Positions 11,201 to 26,600 of a DNA stretch of 50,000 nucleotides are shown piece after piece. The DNA is from Tubiluchus corallicola. Taxonomy: Eukaryota; Priapulida; Priapulimorpha; Priapulimorphida; Tubiluchidae. The stretch covers positions 1 to 50,000 of the forward strand of contig JAQGDQ010000565.1 of the NCBI GenBank assembly GCA_030141605.1. The letters are read 5' to 3'. The position numbers were made by a program, and so were the translations under genes. Position 1 is the first letter of the stretch. Each line of letters opens with the position of its first letter. The notes under the pieces are model-generated. The model was not told where the DNA came from. It did no database searches and saw nothing but the letters and a program-made list of their open reading frames with translations.

Positions 11201-14200
11201 TCTCTCTCTCTCTCTCTGCAATTGTGTACTCTCCGACAGTTGCCGCGAGTTGATTTGCTGTCTAGTGTGAACACCTTGGCGAGTTACTCTCGACACCTCT
11301 CTCTGCAAATAGAAAAATGAGTGTCAACTCGTGCTTACTGTCAGAGAGTAACTCATAGCAAGTTTTTGCTCTTTGGTCTGAGGTCATTTGCTAGTTACAT
11401 GTCAAGGTGATAGGTGGCACTGTTAGATTGTTGTGCACTGGTATTCAGTTTAAGCCCTTAGAATATGGTGGGGAACTGATTTTGGTGTGATAGTTTTCAG
11501 ATGGTGTCTTTGCAGGAACTAGCAGGTACTGTCAGTTGGTTTAGGAAAAGTGTGATCTGCATGCGAAAAGTAGACATTAATCATTTATAAAACTTAAAGG
11601 AAAACCGGACGATTGTTTAGACTCAATCTCATTTTAATTTGCTGTCCAAAATGTGCATTTTCTTGCCAGTAAAAGTTAACCTTTTTTTCTAATATTAGAA
11701 TATTTACCTTGGAAAGTTAATCAACGGCAACCGATTACAGCTGTTGCTTTCATCGCAAATTAACTACAGTTTGTGCAATGGCGGGCATCTTCCCTGCACG
11801 TCAAACACATTTGCTTAAGCGAAGGTCGCTACAAAATGCTGATATAATGTCGCAAAAGTGAGCGCTACATCACGCTGACATCACAGATGAACTCTGCAGT
11901 TCGTGATCATTCTGATTCAATGATAAAAATGCACCGCTGTCAATCTTAGTGGATTCGCTGTGCCTTGCGTAGCTTTGAAAGTTTAACAACATTTAACTAT
12001 CTGAGATAATTATTATTTAATCTAAGCTTTGATTTAAGAAAGCTGTTGTAGTTTTCAATATTTTAGAGCATTCTTTATTTTGAACTAATGTCTAGACAAT
12101 CGTCCAGTTTTCCTTTAACAAATGTCTTATTACCTGTGTTTGATGCTGGTTAACAATATTAAAACTGTTATAGTATATTTCATATGCTCGTAAAAAGCAA
12201 AGGCAAGAGATTTCTGTTATCGACCCATTGCATATGCATACCTAACGGTGAGAGGTTTTGGTTATAAAAGATTTCTGTTATTGACTCATTGCATATGCAT
12301 ACCTAGTGGTCAGAGGTTTTGGTTATAAAAGATTTCTGTTATTGACTCATTGTATATGCATACCTAATGGTCAGAGGTTTTGGTTATAATAAAAGATTTC
12401 TGTTATTGACTCATTGCATATGCATACCTAATGGTCAGAGGTTTTGGTTGTAATAAAAGATTTCTGTTATTGACTCGTTGCATATGCATGAATGAATGAG
12501 TGAATATGAATGAATAACATGCCAGTTTCTATAATAATGTTGTTTGCCATGTGTTATTACAGCATCTTTCAAAGATTGTATGATAGTAGAGAGTTAACTA
12601 GATAAACAACTGCATTTACCATTGCTTTTTGGTATAGGTTTTGGAGATATTTTTGAAGAACCACTGGCTAGGGTATCGTAGGATTTTTGTTTAAAATTAT
12701 TAAAGGAAGACTGGACGATTGTTTAGACTCAATCTCATTTTAATTTACAGTCCAAAATATACATTTTCTTGCCTATAAAGATTAACACAATTGTTCCTTA
12801 TAGTAGAACAATTAGCTGAGAAAGTTAATTAACAGCAACGGAACACAGCTATTGCTTACGTCAGAAACTAACGACAGTCTGTGCTATGCCAGGCATCTTC
12901 CCTTGCGCGTCAAGCACATTTGTGTAAGCGCTTAAACGCGAGGTGTCAGAAAATATGGGCTCTACGTCATATGACGTCAGAAACCAACCCTGCAGTTCAT
13001 GATCATAGTTATGACGGTGCCGCCTTCTATTTGTCGGCCACGCAAATGTGACAAAAAGGTGCTGTTGCCAATCTTAGTAGATTTACTGAGCCGCGCGTAG
13101 CTTTGAAAGTTTAACAAAATTTGAGTATCCGAGGTAATTATTATTTAATCTTAGCTTTGATTTAAAAAAAGCTATTGTAGATTTCAATATTTTAGAACAT
13201 TCTTTATTCTGAACTCGTGTTTACACAATCATCCGGTTTTCCTTTAGCAAAACTACTGGTACATTGTAAATTATAACAGTAGCGAGTTTATCGAGTAGCG
13301 ATAAAGAACTTCAGTTGGAAGCTTTTACCATTGCTTTTTGCTATAGGTTTTGGAGATTTTTTTTGAAGAACCACTAACTACTGCTTTGTACAATTTTTCT
13401 GTAAAATTATTAACAAAACTACAGGTGCAGTATATGATTTATTTGGTAACCATCATTTGGGCCTAGTGTGCAGGCCTTGTGCATTATTTCCGTATTCAAG
13501 GCTGTTGTTCTGTTCTTCCTCCACAGGCAGCGATCCGCTCGTTTCTGTTCCATGTGCATGCCATTGTTCGTGTTCGTTCTCGTCGCCGCTTGCATAGTCT
13601 GCTCGGCCACGCTCATCAAGATACAGCTACAGCTGAAGAGCGAGCTCGATCAACTTAGGGCCGACGTGGAGAAAGGTAACGGTAGATGTTGTGGTCACAG
13701 GTTTCCGCGCAGTTCACTTCCAGTTAATTTATGTGAACACCTCTTACGCAAATTTTGTTTTTTTATTTTTGGCAATGTTTTGTTTTAGCAAATAAAAGAT
13801 GGTATGAAAATAAATGTGTAAAAATAGTGTGAAAAGTTTCAATAAATACGTATACATCATGTAAAAAGCTCAGATAATGAGATGATGCTGCATTTCTAAG
13901 ATTTTTCTGTGTCATTTTTACCGTGCGATTTTTTGCTGTGTCATTTTTACCGTGCGATTTTTTGCTGTGCCATTTTTACCTGTGTCGCTGTTACCTACAT
14001 TCGTAATAATCAGTATGCTAAGCTGCTCTCGTGTTTTGCGGAGTAGTCATGTTTAAAATTATCGTCAAAGAATGCAGTTGCAGAAATGTGTAATTTTGGT
14101 TTGGGTGAATGAATAATTTAAGTCCTGCGATGAGAAAAAAAAGAAAAAACGTTTTAGGGGGGGATAGGTAATGGCAACAGTTTTACACAGAATAGGCTGT

Positions 14201-14581
14201 CCTTTAATAGACATGAATGCTGGGGGATGTAGGGGTGGGGCAATTTGTGGGTGATGCCGTAATCGTCGCCATCTCTCACAAAATCGCTATCAGTACTGTC
14301 GCGTCAAGGCGTGGGTTTATAGGAATGTCAGAATCTGTCTGGCAATCATTCGTGCTAGCTGGTGTGTGTGTGTGCGTGCGTGCGTGTGTGTGTGTTCATT
14401 TTGAAATTTACCTTGAACCAGTTAAGGCTTTCTTACTGGCCTCTTTCAGACATTAATAGTCAACATTTTTAATGGATTGCATACTGGTAGATTTTGGCTA
14501 GTGACAGTAGTTACTACGATGAGTGCTATGGCAGTCGTTTTAGCTAGCACACCACAAACACTTGCTGTGTAGAATGCTTGC

Positions 14582-14635
<54 letters not shown>

Positions 14636-17600
14636 TCAGTCGTTTTAGCTAACACGCCACAAACACTTGCTGTGTAGAATGCGTGCCTCTATATATACCT
14701 TCAGTCGTTTTCCTAGCACACCCAAACACTTGCTGTGTAGAATGCTTGCTTCTATATATATACCTTCAGTCGTTTTAGCTACCACACCACAAACACTTGC
14801 TGTATAGAATGCTCGCCTCTATATAAACCTTCAGTCGTTTTAGCTACCACACCACAAACACTTGCTGTGTGGAATGCTTGCTTCTTTGTATACCTTCAGT
14901 CGTTTTAACTAAAAGTTGAGCAACTAGAAGTTGCAAAATCTGTAAATAACTGAAGTCTATGAAAGTGTGCAGATATATGCAACTAAAAGTTGAGCAACTA
15001 GAAGTTGTAAAATCTGTAAATAACTGAAGTCTGTGAAAGTGTGCAGATATATGCAACTAAAAGTTGAGCAACTAGAAGTTGCAAAATCTGTAAATAACTG
15101 AAGTCTATGAAAGTGTGCAGATATATGCAATGAAAAGTTGCAAAATCTGTAAATAACTGAAGTCTATGACAATTTGTGATGATTAATAGTAAATTAGTGG
15201 TGTCACCAATGTTCAATTACTTATTGCAAAATTACTGGTGAAATTTTTCGTTTCGCTAACGAGTTTCCTGATGCCTGTTAGACAGTTTTACGCCCTCTGG
15301 CAGAATCTCTGACGTTTTCACGTTAATTTTATTCGCTAATGAAGAGTACGTCCTTGGAAAATTGAGCGCTGTCGGCAACAAGGAATGATCTTGGTCATGG
15401 ATTACAAAAATAACTTGATTAAAGGAAAACCAGACCCAACTTTAAACTGCAGGTCAAAGCAATCTACACTTTAAAATATTCGAAGAAAACTTTTTTTTAG
15501 AGTTGCGTGAAAGAATTATTATCACACAAACACAATTTCATGTTCGCGTCATTAGTTCTTCGCTCTTACATGCATTTTGCCATTCGCTAGTTAGATGGGT
15601 TCTAGCACCTGCCTTTCGGAAATGCATTGCACAAAAAACAGGCACTGTACCTCTCAGTTCAGATGTGTTTGTTTGTGATGAACTACACACATTCAGCAGG
15701 TCATGCTTCAGCAGCACTTGCCTAGTTTTAGTACAACACACTGAATATCTTACAGTAGCACTGTACTTCAACTTTCCCTTTCCCAAAACACGTTCAGCAC
15801 GCTCATGGAACGTTTTTGCTGTTGAAAATTGTGTTGGTTTGTGATGTCATCACTAACTGGGCTAGCCTGCCACTAACTAAAATTTTAACATATTATGTAA
15901 TTATCAGAAATGCTTTGCTATTATAACATGTGTTAAATTGTCTACATTTTACCGTACTTCAAAATGGGGTAGGATGTGAAAAATCGTTCTGTTTTCCTTT
16001 AAGGAAACAGGAAACTACTTAGACAGAATTTGAATTGATGTCCGTGTTTTAAAATTACATATTTTACCTTATAACTATTCTGAGGTTGTCACAAATTGTG
16101 CATAAAACAAATCAGTATGACGTCTAGGTGACATTAAATTTTACCAGAAGGTGATCGAATGTTATTCACAAAGACAAACCCTTGTGCTAACTAATAAGGA
16201 ATTTATTCAACCGAGCAAGCGACTAAACTGCTAGCTAACCAACCAATTACTTTGTTAGTTTAATTCGCTTGCCCACCATATTTTGAAGCACTGGACCAAC
16301 GGTCGAGTCTTTTTAACGGTGCGTTGAAGATTCTATCTGCTGTCCTGTATTTCTGGAACAAGTTCTGTCATGGCTGTCTGTTAATTAGGGGCGAGCATTC
16401 TCTACCAGAAAGTGAATTAGAATCGAATCGAATTTGCGAGTTTAGAATTCGAATTGAACCGAATTTCAGTATTTCGAATCGGAATCGAATTCGATTTGAG
16501 TTTGGATGATGGATGTTAGAACAAGTTTTTGAACCACTAGTAAAAATTAGTCTTACAAAGATCATGCATAGTACTTGATTTTGTTCTGCAGTAAAACCAC
16601 TATTAGTTTATTAAAAATTTTCCACAGAAACTGCAGCTAAATTAAGCTAGTTTCATGATGTTTCAAACATTTTAGCGATAAAGAACGTATGTGGCTGGAG
16701 TGATGAACGATTAGAATCTATAATTTTAGGTTCGAATCGAATTCGAACCAAAAAAAACTCGTTCGAATGGAGTTCGAACGTTCGATGCTCACCCTTACTG
16801 TTCATACGGCTCATCAAATTTTACTGCAAAGCTCAAGTCAGAATGCAAGTGACGCCAATATAGGTTTTTCCTAACAGCTGCCCTGGACATGCAATTTTAA
16901 TTACTGGAATTGTTTAATTATGTATATGTTTATTGTGTGTAGTTCTATACATTTGCATGACTACAGTTGCACTCGCTAGTTTTTTCTGTTACTGTGCTTG
17001 CTCCTGCATTGTTGGTTTATTTTAATACGTTATGTTATTAGCCATATTGGCTTGAACAGGTAGCCCAAGAACTTCAATCACATTGTTACTTATACTGTTT
17101 CTTTATAGTTTTCTATATAAAAATACTCGATGTACGTCAGATGACAGATAGATAAATTAGACTTTTAGACAAACTTTTAGACAGACTTTTAGATAAATTA
17201 CAAAAGAAATGACGGCACAGCAGTGCCAGATAAAAATGGTTATTTTCTGTAATTGTACGAACTACATGTTTAAAATAAATTGTTCAAGCAATCAGCCAAA
17301 ATCAAATGTGAGAGGGCGCCACTATTTCACAATATTCATTTTATTTTTGCCTGATAATGTAAGACAAAAATATCTCATTTGTTGATGGTTACAGAGTGGG
17401 TTTTATTAAATTTGTCTAGTAGGTTAGAATTTAATGAATTGGGTTGTGTTGTGTTGTTTTAACTTTTTTTAACCTCGTCAAATGCTTCTACATTCTTTTT
17501 TGCAACCTTCCAAATGTTCTCCGTAAATCTGTATGCTGTTTTGTCTGTTTGCATCAATATGTCTGCGAGGTCGTTCTATTTGCCATAAAGTGTACCGGTT

Positions 17601-20600
17601 CACACAGGCAGATCTGATCTAGACTCGTTGCTGTCTATTGCAGCATTCACACTAAATACAAATGTGCTAAAATACGAAAAAAGAACAGTAGCAGACAAAG
17701 GATGTGCGTTTTTGGTGTTTGTATTTTGCATGCGTTTCATGCAGCTGTGTAGCATCCGTGTTTATTTCAGTACTTTTGAACAGTATGTTGTTTTACATTC
17801 GTTGTACAATTCTCCTCAGTTCTGGTAGCTCTTTACCTCATTCAGGAGCACATTTTCAGGATTCAAAAATAGGTCTTATAAGAACTCTGACTTTTCTGCT
17901 ACTGTATGAGCACTGACATAACTAAATGATTGCAAATTAGGTACTGTCCTATTCAGGAGAATATCGTCTATCCAATCCGCTATTTGTTTAAACATTTATA
18001 AGTGATTTAATTTAATAAATTTAACAAAAACACGCGCCTTTCAGGCACTCCAACTTAACCTATCTAGTAGTTTAATCTGGTGTATACTTGCGTGATCGTA
18101 CACACTAATTTATTGATCGTCTGCTTGCTGCAGTCCAAGCTGTGCATTGTTCTGCTGCTATTCCAGGAAAAACCAACCAAACAACCAAGGTCAAATTAAG
18201 GTCGTTTGATCTTTTAACAGGAATTTCTCCTTAAAAATAGAGTAGACTTGAGGCCAAAGTTTATCAGAGTTTTGTTCCTGGACAGTTGAAATTTAGCTGA
18301 TTTCACACAAGTGATACTGTACATTGTTACAGTGCAAACATTGCAGTTACTGAAAACTTTTTTCAATTTATTCGCCAAAAATCGATTTTTAATTTGTCTA
18401 AGGTAAGCAGATGCATTGCACGTATAATTTTGCATGAAAATTGATTGTACGAGGAGTAGAAACCTACAAAATTATCAAATATAATACAATCGCTGCTTAG
18501 TGTGAGCAGTTTTTCACGAACCCTTGCAAAGTACATTTAGCTGATTTCACACAAGTGATACTGTGCATTGTTACAGTGCAAACATTGCAGTTACTGAAAA
18601 CGTTTTTTCAATTTATTCGCCAAAAATCGATTTTTAATTTGTCTAAGGTAAGCAGATGCATTGCACGTATAATTTTGCATGAAAATTGATTGTACGAGGA
18701 GTAGAAACCTACAAAATTATCAAATATAACACAATCGCTGCTTAGTGTGAGCAGTTTTTCACGAACCCTTGCAAAGTACAGCAAACACTTACGGTCCTGA
18801 AGGAGTTAAAACTTCTTTTGTAAAATTTGCGAATAAATTAAAAATGGAATTTGATTATGTTTGCATTGTTGGCAATTAATTTTGAGGTGTGATTGTTTTT
18901 ATTATTGATTTTCGTAGACGAGTCTTCTGCAAAGAAAGAAGCTGAGGAGATGACGTCTGTTAAACAGAAACTCATTGAGCTCGAAGAATTGATCTCAACC
19001 ATCCAATCCGGGCCAAGTGGTTTGGAAAGTATTGGTGCTAATATCACACAACTTAGTGCGCAGGTAGTGATAATTCGTTTTAGTTTAGTTTGACGTTTTA
19101 GCTGATGTAGAATAACTGTATAACTTGTTTCGTTGCCATAAAAATTCTCTCCACACGCAGTGGCATAAAAGCAACAAACAATTTATTGAGAAAACCTTGC
19201 ACTCAAAAACATAACCTTTAACATTGCTATCTTTTGATCAACTGGAACTTGCATGCCTGAGAGAATAAAGCTGTAATCACATGACCAGACATACAAGTTC
19301 CTATTGGAAGGTACAACACATTCATGCATACAGACCATAAATGGAAAGGTTACCTATACTCTACAGACCTCTAGTTAAATCAAAATCAAAGTCTACTTGG
19401 CTTCTTTGATAGCAGAATAAAGATTATTGGTTTACAGAAAGCTGTGTTATAATGTTATAATTTTTCTCCATATAAACTTGAATAAGAGAGTTATAACAAG
19501 AATTAAAGCATGAAATTAACAATCTAATTACTCTGATTAATGACTATCTATAAAAGCAAAAGGAAACAATATTTAGAAACAAAAAATCACTCTCTGACAA
19601 ACTTTGTACAATTAGAGTGTAGATGGCAGCATAGACTAAATCAGTACTTTAGTGTAGTAGACTGACAATTAAATGGATCACATAATACCACAATCGCGTA
19701 CTCTGTACAATAAGTGACAGATGATGTTGTTTTCAATATTTTGTAACTGATTGTTGAAAATATTCTAATGAAGTTTTGGTGCGCTGTTCTGTGCTGTTGG
19801 TCTATTAGCAGCCCCACTAATTTTAACTACGGGATGCCATTGCGACTTGGCAAAATTGTCAGCGCCGCAGTGTCAAAATATCTATCCCAGAACTGGCAAA
19901 TATCTCCTCTTGTCTGCAGGGGTACATTTTAATAAAGGGGCTCGGGTCGACAGGATGGTACATAACATTTTGCTTGGAGATACAGCGATTACAAGTAATA
20001 GTACCGAACAATTTATTATACCAAAGTATGGCCTACATGGAAGTGAATCTAGCATGCCTTCGAAATTTTGTGTGGGAGCCTCATACGTCTCACACGGCTT
20101 GTAATCTTGAGCGGAATAAGTCAACCAGTGATTGGAAATTCACCGGACCTGAACCCAGTTAAACACATTGGAGCCATCCTGAAAGACAGAGTAGATGCTG
20201 ATATGATAAAAAACTTGCCATTGACGAGTATTGGACTACGGCCAAATCATGTTGAAAACACCGGTTCTCATCTGATCACCGAAGTTAAGCAACTTGGAGC
20301 CTGGTTAGTACTTGGATGGGTGACCGCCTAGGAATACCAGGTGCTGTAGGCTTGCGGGATGCCCACACTGTATCTCGACACTAGGCGGAGGAACTGCACA
20401 AGCAGCCAAGTCTAGAGGACGGAGGAGGTCAAGTGTCCCAACGGTCATGTGTAGAGGAGTAAACCTTCCAAATCAGGAGTGGAGCCCTGAAGGCGGACCA
20501 GTGCAGCATGCTCACTGACTCTGGCAGCTCCTGCAGCCAACCTGGTGCCAAACGTATCGCTCTGCTGTCCTTTGGACTACACCAGGGAGGAAGAGAGTGG

Positions 20601-23600
20601 GTTCCTGTTGTCTGGGCAACTCAGGAACTCCATACACCTTGCATAGGCGTGCGCCCTGGAGACGTTCAAGGATCGCACTGCTCAGCCATAGTCGACGCTG
20701 CAGCTCTATCAATGTGATCAATAACTGACTCTCTTGGCGCACACTCCATTGTCTTCCGAGACAGAAGGATGCCAACCGACCAGTATTCAACGGACGATCT
20801 TGAGTTCTTTGAACCACTGATCCAATCATACCCCTAAAGAATGCTGGCTGTGCAAAATGCATGAGGCTTCTACATCATGTTCTCATGGCACAATGCAGTT
20901 ACTATTTTGAAGTAATAAATTTTTCTGTGCTATTAGTCTGTGTTTTTGTGTGCCACCGTGTATTGGAAAACAGCTGGCATAAATCATTGCCTAGGAGATT
21001 TAAAATCTTAATCCATTAAACTGCGTTCAATTTTAATATGTTGTGAACACTCTGCAAGCTAGAGCCTCGCACATTTTCAGCATTCACTTGCTGGAAACTT
21101 GTCAGACATTCCTTGTCGCAAAAGTGGGTCAACGGGTAAAAGTGGGCCAACAGGTAAAAATGGTGACAGGCTGAACTGAACATTTTTTAAATCAGCAAAT
21201 AAGCATCCTGTATCCCTGCAGCAGTTTTAGCTGTCCTTGGTTTGCTCCTTGTGTTCAGAACATCTTCCGTGTTTCCTGTAATTTCTGAAAAGCGTTAAAG
21301 ATGATTTATTACGTGTTAGCAGCAGTTTGCCTGTTAAACTGACATTTCATTTTTCACAATGTGTGGGAATTTTCAGACCGTTTTGTGTGTAGTCGCATCA
21401 AGGCATTTTGCTTAGAAACTTGTTGCAGTAATGCCCTGTTCACTTCAGCAAATTTGTTCCCGCATTTGTTCACACTGTAATAATTGAATCGATATCCAAT
21501 GAAACTATTTTCTCTATTCATTCTTGATCTTTTGTCAACGTTAATCTTACAAAACAGCGGACTTTCATATCTGTCAGTGAAATGTCTGCTGGAGAAGAAG
21601 ACATTGCTCGGTTTTTTTGCCCTAATTAAAGTTATCTCATTTTGATCACATCAGTCTCTGCACCATTCAGGAAGATGCAGTCTACCTTCATTATACCACC
21701 CAGTTTAGGACTGCAAATAAGTCGATGTTTTGGCAGGTTTCGCATTATCACAACGCGCATTAATACTGACATGTCTATGCAAGTTGAGACATTTTGTTTT
21801 GCCAAAAATGTGGGTGCTACGTGAAGTTGGCATCGTAAAGGTGGCGCTATAATTAGGTTTGGCTGTAGTAATTCACATAGTAATCTGTAATGGAACGTTA
21901 CCGTCATGGCAGAACTCCGTGAAACATGCAGGCATTTAGCTTCAAGACCGTCGGCGACAACAGAACTGAATTTAACACAGTGAGTGTTACGATGAGAAGT
22001 AGTGTCACTTGAAAACATTCTCTTCAAGGCCAAGACCAATGGCTGCATGATGGTGGTGATGTGAAGTAATTCAGAAGTGTTTTATGTGAAGTGGTTTAGC
22101 CATCAAAGACAAAAGTAGATAAAGACATTTATTTTCCATCACTCGTCTAACAGACAACGTTAGCACTAACGGCCATTTTGCTTACACTTACACACAAATA
22201 ACAAATAACGTATGGTATACATCCTCGCATTGACAGCCGCTAGAATCGAACTCAAGGCTGTGATTGCAGTCTGATGTCTAAATCACTTGCTCGCTTTATC
22301 CTGGACACCCAACCCAAGACTAGCTCAGTCATTCATGATATTCAGTTAGCAAAACAATCACTTCTTACTGCATCACTATTCGGGTAATTTAACTTGAAAA
22401 GAGCGTTACAGGCAGACAGTTGATCATATCTAGACTGAGCCAATAGTCCTTTTGATTTGTTCAGCATTGACACTTTGCATTTTGCAATGGTTACAGATAA
22501 GAAGCATCAAATTTTGAGCACTCAGTGTTAACTAACATAAATACTGGATATGAGATAATGATATAGACTCTTTTTTGTCCAGTCTCATTTAGTCAGCCAT
22601 CTAGTATAAACTGCCAGGTGTATTGGTTTTCCTCAAGGCAGTGTTTTGGGCCCTCTTCTATTTAGCTGTGATTGTTTCCATAACCTTGCTGGTCATCCTA
22701 ACATGGAACTGAGTGTTTCTGATGTAGTGCAAATCTCAAAATGTTTCTGTACAAATATTACTGTCTTGTCTGTGGGTCAAAATCAATCCTTAATCCGAGA
22801 AAGTTGCAATATTGATTGGTTTTGGCAAGATGTTCCACGTCGCGTAGGTTAAATGAATGCTTCTTGCCACTTCGCTTGATTTTCATGATCGCACTCCTCT
22901 CTCTCCAGGCAGTTGGGTATTGCAAGTTGATTTTTGTTTAGATTGAAACATTTATATCATTAAGACCGTTTAGAGTTCGGTTTCTCAAAAGGCTAATTTA
23001 AACATTGTCCTTATGCCATTCTTACAATAGAACAGTGGTTCCCAAAGTAGGGGTAAATTACCTCCCGGGGGTAATATGTTTTTTTTAGGGGGGTAACGGG
23101 CACCCCTCTGAAAATTTTTAAAACTTCGTTCGGAATGCATTTTACGTAGTTTTCTTCTTGTAGAGACTGCCTCCGGCAGGCAACACTGTGTCATGGGGTC
23201 CATCATTCGCACGTTCCCATTCATTCATTCATTTCTTCTTGTTTTCGTTTGTTCGAGTAATAATTACTCGAACGAACCTGCTCACTCAGTAATGAGCAGG
23301 TTCAGTAATTGTAATTCTTGTTTTGGCAACAATACAACAACAACACCTGGAAATTTATTTATGTCACGAGCAAACATAAATAATTTTGCTTGTTTGTGGC
23401 ATATACGTGTGTTTAATTTTTGAGTTGGAGAAGTAGTACTAGGTGGGGGGTAATGGACACGACCGGGTTTCCCGATTTGCGTAACGGTCCGAGAAAGTTT
23501 GGGAACCACTGCAATAGAACTATGCTTGCTGGTCCACTACATGTTATTCTGTGCATAACGTCAGGCTTGATAGGTAAGTCGATGCCGACCTTCGATGTTC

Positions 23601-26600
23601 TTTTTCGAACATTTGGAGCGATTCGTATTGACTTAGTCATATGTAGGACTAAAAATTGCGTTACTAATTTACATCTAACAACCTTGTACAATTGTTTAGT
23701 ATTACCATACCTCACATACTTCCTGTTGCTTCCTTTGGGAACACACATATACAACTAATATAAATAGATTACGGCTTATCCAATGAAAACTTCTTAGAAT
23801 CATTTGTAATCTTAGAAAAAGAGAACATCTTAGTGTAACAAATTTCAAAACTGATAAAATTTTAACTGTTGATGATTTAATACATATGAATACAGCTGCA
23901 TGCATGTGTAAAACTAAATATAATCTCTTTCCAACGTTCTTTAATAATCCAGTCCAACCAAATAATCGGTGTTACGCAACCAGAATGAATGAGTTTGTCG
24001 TAAATTTCTGTAGAACAAACGTGGCAATTCATTGCAAGTGTTTGTCCAAGGCTTTGGAATGACATAAATGATGAATTAAAAACTATTCAGCCAATTCAAA
24101 AATTTAAAAAGAAATACAGAGCAAAGATTCTCAACAAGTACAACACTTCCTAATTTCCTACACCTACTGCAGCAGTCATACCACATTCCTGGTACAGATT
24201 ATACAAAACAAGGCGTCATTGATAAATCTTTACAGCTGATGCAAATATCGCACAATCTACTATCTTTCTTCCTACCATTTCCACTAACTCATCATTCTTC
24301 CTGTCCTGTGTGATCTAACCTTTCTCCCAGTTCTTCTTTTTTTGTTCACTCATCCATTCCTTTTTTATCGGGTTCACATGACAGTGGGTTTATACAAGCC
24401 TTTGCTTCTCTAGCCCACTGCAGTACAATTAATATTTTATGATAACGATAGTGTATGAAACATAATGATTTATTACAGTATTGTTTAACAATTTTGATGT
24501 TACCTTGTATTACACGTCATTATATTGTACTGAATGTGATAATAATAAAAACCTCAAACTTCATAACGCTTACCCATTTGAAATACTTATGGAAAAGAAA
24601 TTTCGCAATAATTTAAAATATTCGTGCCAGCAGGTAAAACTTTGTTGTATCACCATCCCAGTGTACACCACTGGTTCACCTAAAAACACATTATTAATCT
24701 TATTGACAATATAAAGTAATTCATACTTTTGCTTAGTGAAAAGTATGCTACGAATGCTCTGATTATTTTTTCAAGTTTTAAGCAATGTTATCTAAACTTG
24801 TTTCAATTGGCACGGGATCGCTATCCCAGTGTGCACCACTTATTCACCAAAAACACGTTATTGATCTTATTGACGATATAAAGTAATTTATACTTTTCCT
24901 TAGTTAGCATAGAGTGTGGTACGAATGCTTGGATTATTTTTTCAAACTATGTTTTAAACTTGTTTCAAACGAGTTACTTTAAAATGGCTGCACCTGACTT
25001 TCATCAAATTTACAAGTTTTTTACAGCGTTACTGCTAATTCAATAAGCTCTGTATACAATAAGACAGCGTGTAGGTGATTTAGCTTTTCAGTACAAATTT
25101 TTGAGCTTCATTCTTGAGGATTGTTTCGTTGTGCTTTAAATTAATGGTTTTATTGCAGGTGCAAAGTTTAAATCAATCCGTTGGTGCTTTGAAGCAGAGC
25201 GTTTCCGCTGCTGCCGACCTTGTGAAACTGCCGCAGACCGTAAATTCCATCACGGAGGTAATTTTGTCTGCTTAGCGTGTTGTAACTTGTCGGCGTTCGT
25301 TATTTGTTAGCCATATAGTTGTTCGTTTCCCCGAAGCCGTAAATTACTCGACACAAGTTCGTCGATTTTTGTTGGACGGGACAAATGAATTTACGTTGGT
25401 TATGGGTTCAGTTCTGGGTTCGAGTTTACTTTTGGCTGAAACAGTTTGCGCATTTTAATTAGGCAATGTTGGTGTGTGGTTTTTTAATTACTGAAGTCGA
25501 CGTGGGAACCAGTTTACATTATTGGAAATGAGTTACTGTAGTAACAGGTGCAGGAAAGATGGGCCAATGTTTTGATCACTTTATTGTAAGAAGAAAATTA
25601 CCGCACTTATGTTGCAGATGCTTATGTACATTCACTTAGATTTGTCCAAAAATACAGAAATTTTAAAACAAATTTCAAGGCAAAAGTTATTATTGTTAAA
25701 ATTCGCATTGTGTCCACCATTTTCTATCCAAGTTACACGAAGACGTTTCTTCCAACAGCTGATGCAGTTTCTCGCTTCTTTAAGGTGTCTTTGGTCGCAT
25801 TTTTGTCCTTAGTTTTCCTCCAAATCGAGCGGCTCTGTGTGCGGCCATTGTATGTTTTTTCTTTAAAGGAAAACCGGACGATCGTGTAACCATTAGTTCA
25901 GAATAAAGAATTCTCTAAAATATTGAAACTACAATTTAAAACCAAAGCCTAGATTAAATAATTACCTCAGATACTCAAATTTCGTTAAACTTTCAAAGCT
26001 ACGCACGGCTCAGTGAATCTACTAAGATTGGCAATGGCACCTTTTTGTCATGTGCACGTGGCCGACCAGTAGAAGGCGGCACCGTAATAACTATGACCAT
26101 GAACTGCTGTGTTAGTTTCTGACGTCGTATGATGTAGAGCCCATTTTCGTGACGTCATGCGTTTAAACAGTAACACTTACGCAAACGTGCTTGACGCGCA
26201 AGGGAAGATGCCTGCCATTGCATAAACTGTGGTTAGTTTCTGATGGAAACAATAGCTGTGTTCGGTTGCCGCTAATTAACTTTCTAAGCTAATTATACAA
26301 GTATAAGAAACAATTGTTAACTTTTATAGGCAAGAAAATGCATATATTGGACAATGAATTAAAATGAGATTGAGTCAAAACAATCGTCCGGTTTTCCTTT
26401 AGGAGAAGTCCAGATACTGTAATCCAGAAGATTAAGACCCATATTTTCTTGGCAATAAATCTTTATCAGTGTTTTATTTTCTGTAGTGAAAAGCATGATG
26501 TAAACTAGTTGATTTCTTTACCATTTTGCTGCCATGTATTGAGTGTTTTATATGTCAACACGACTGTTTTTCAATTTATGATTATAGCCGGCTTTGTTCC

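Noticed and set aside
13419-13619. Minus-strand frame over exon 2
   Set aside because: It is the shadow of the TM exon on the other strand.
21632-22048. 138-codon minus-strand frame in intron 3
   Set aside because: No recognisable domain, no splice evidence, and composition like the surrounding intron.
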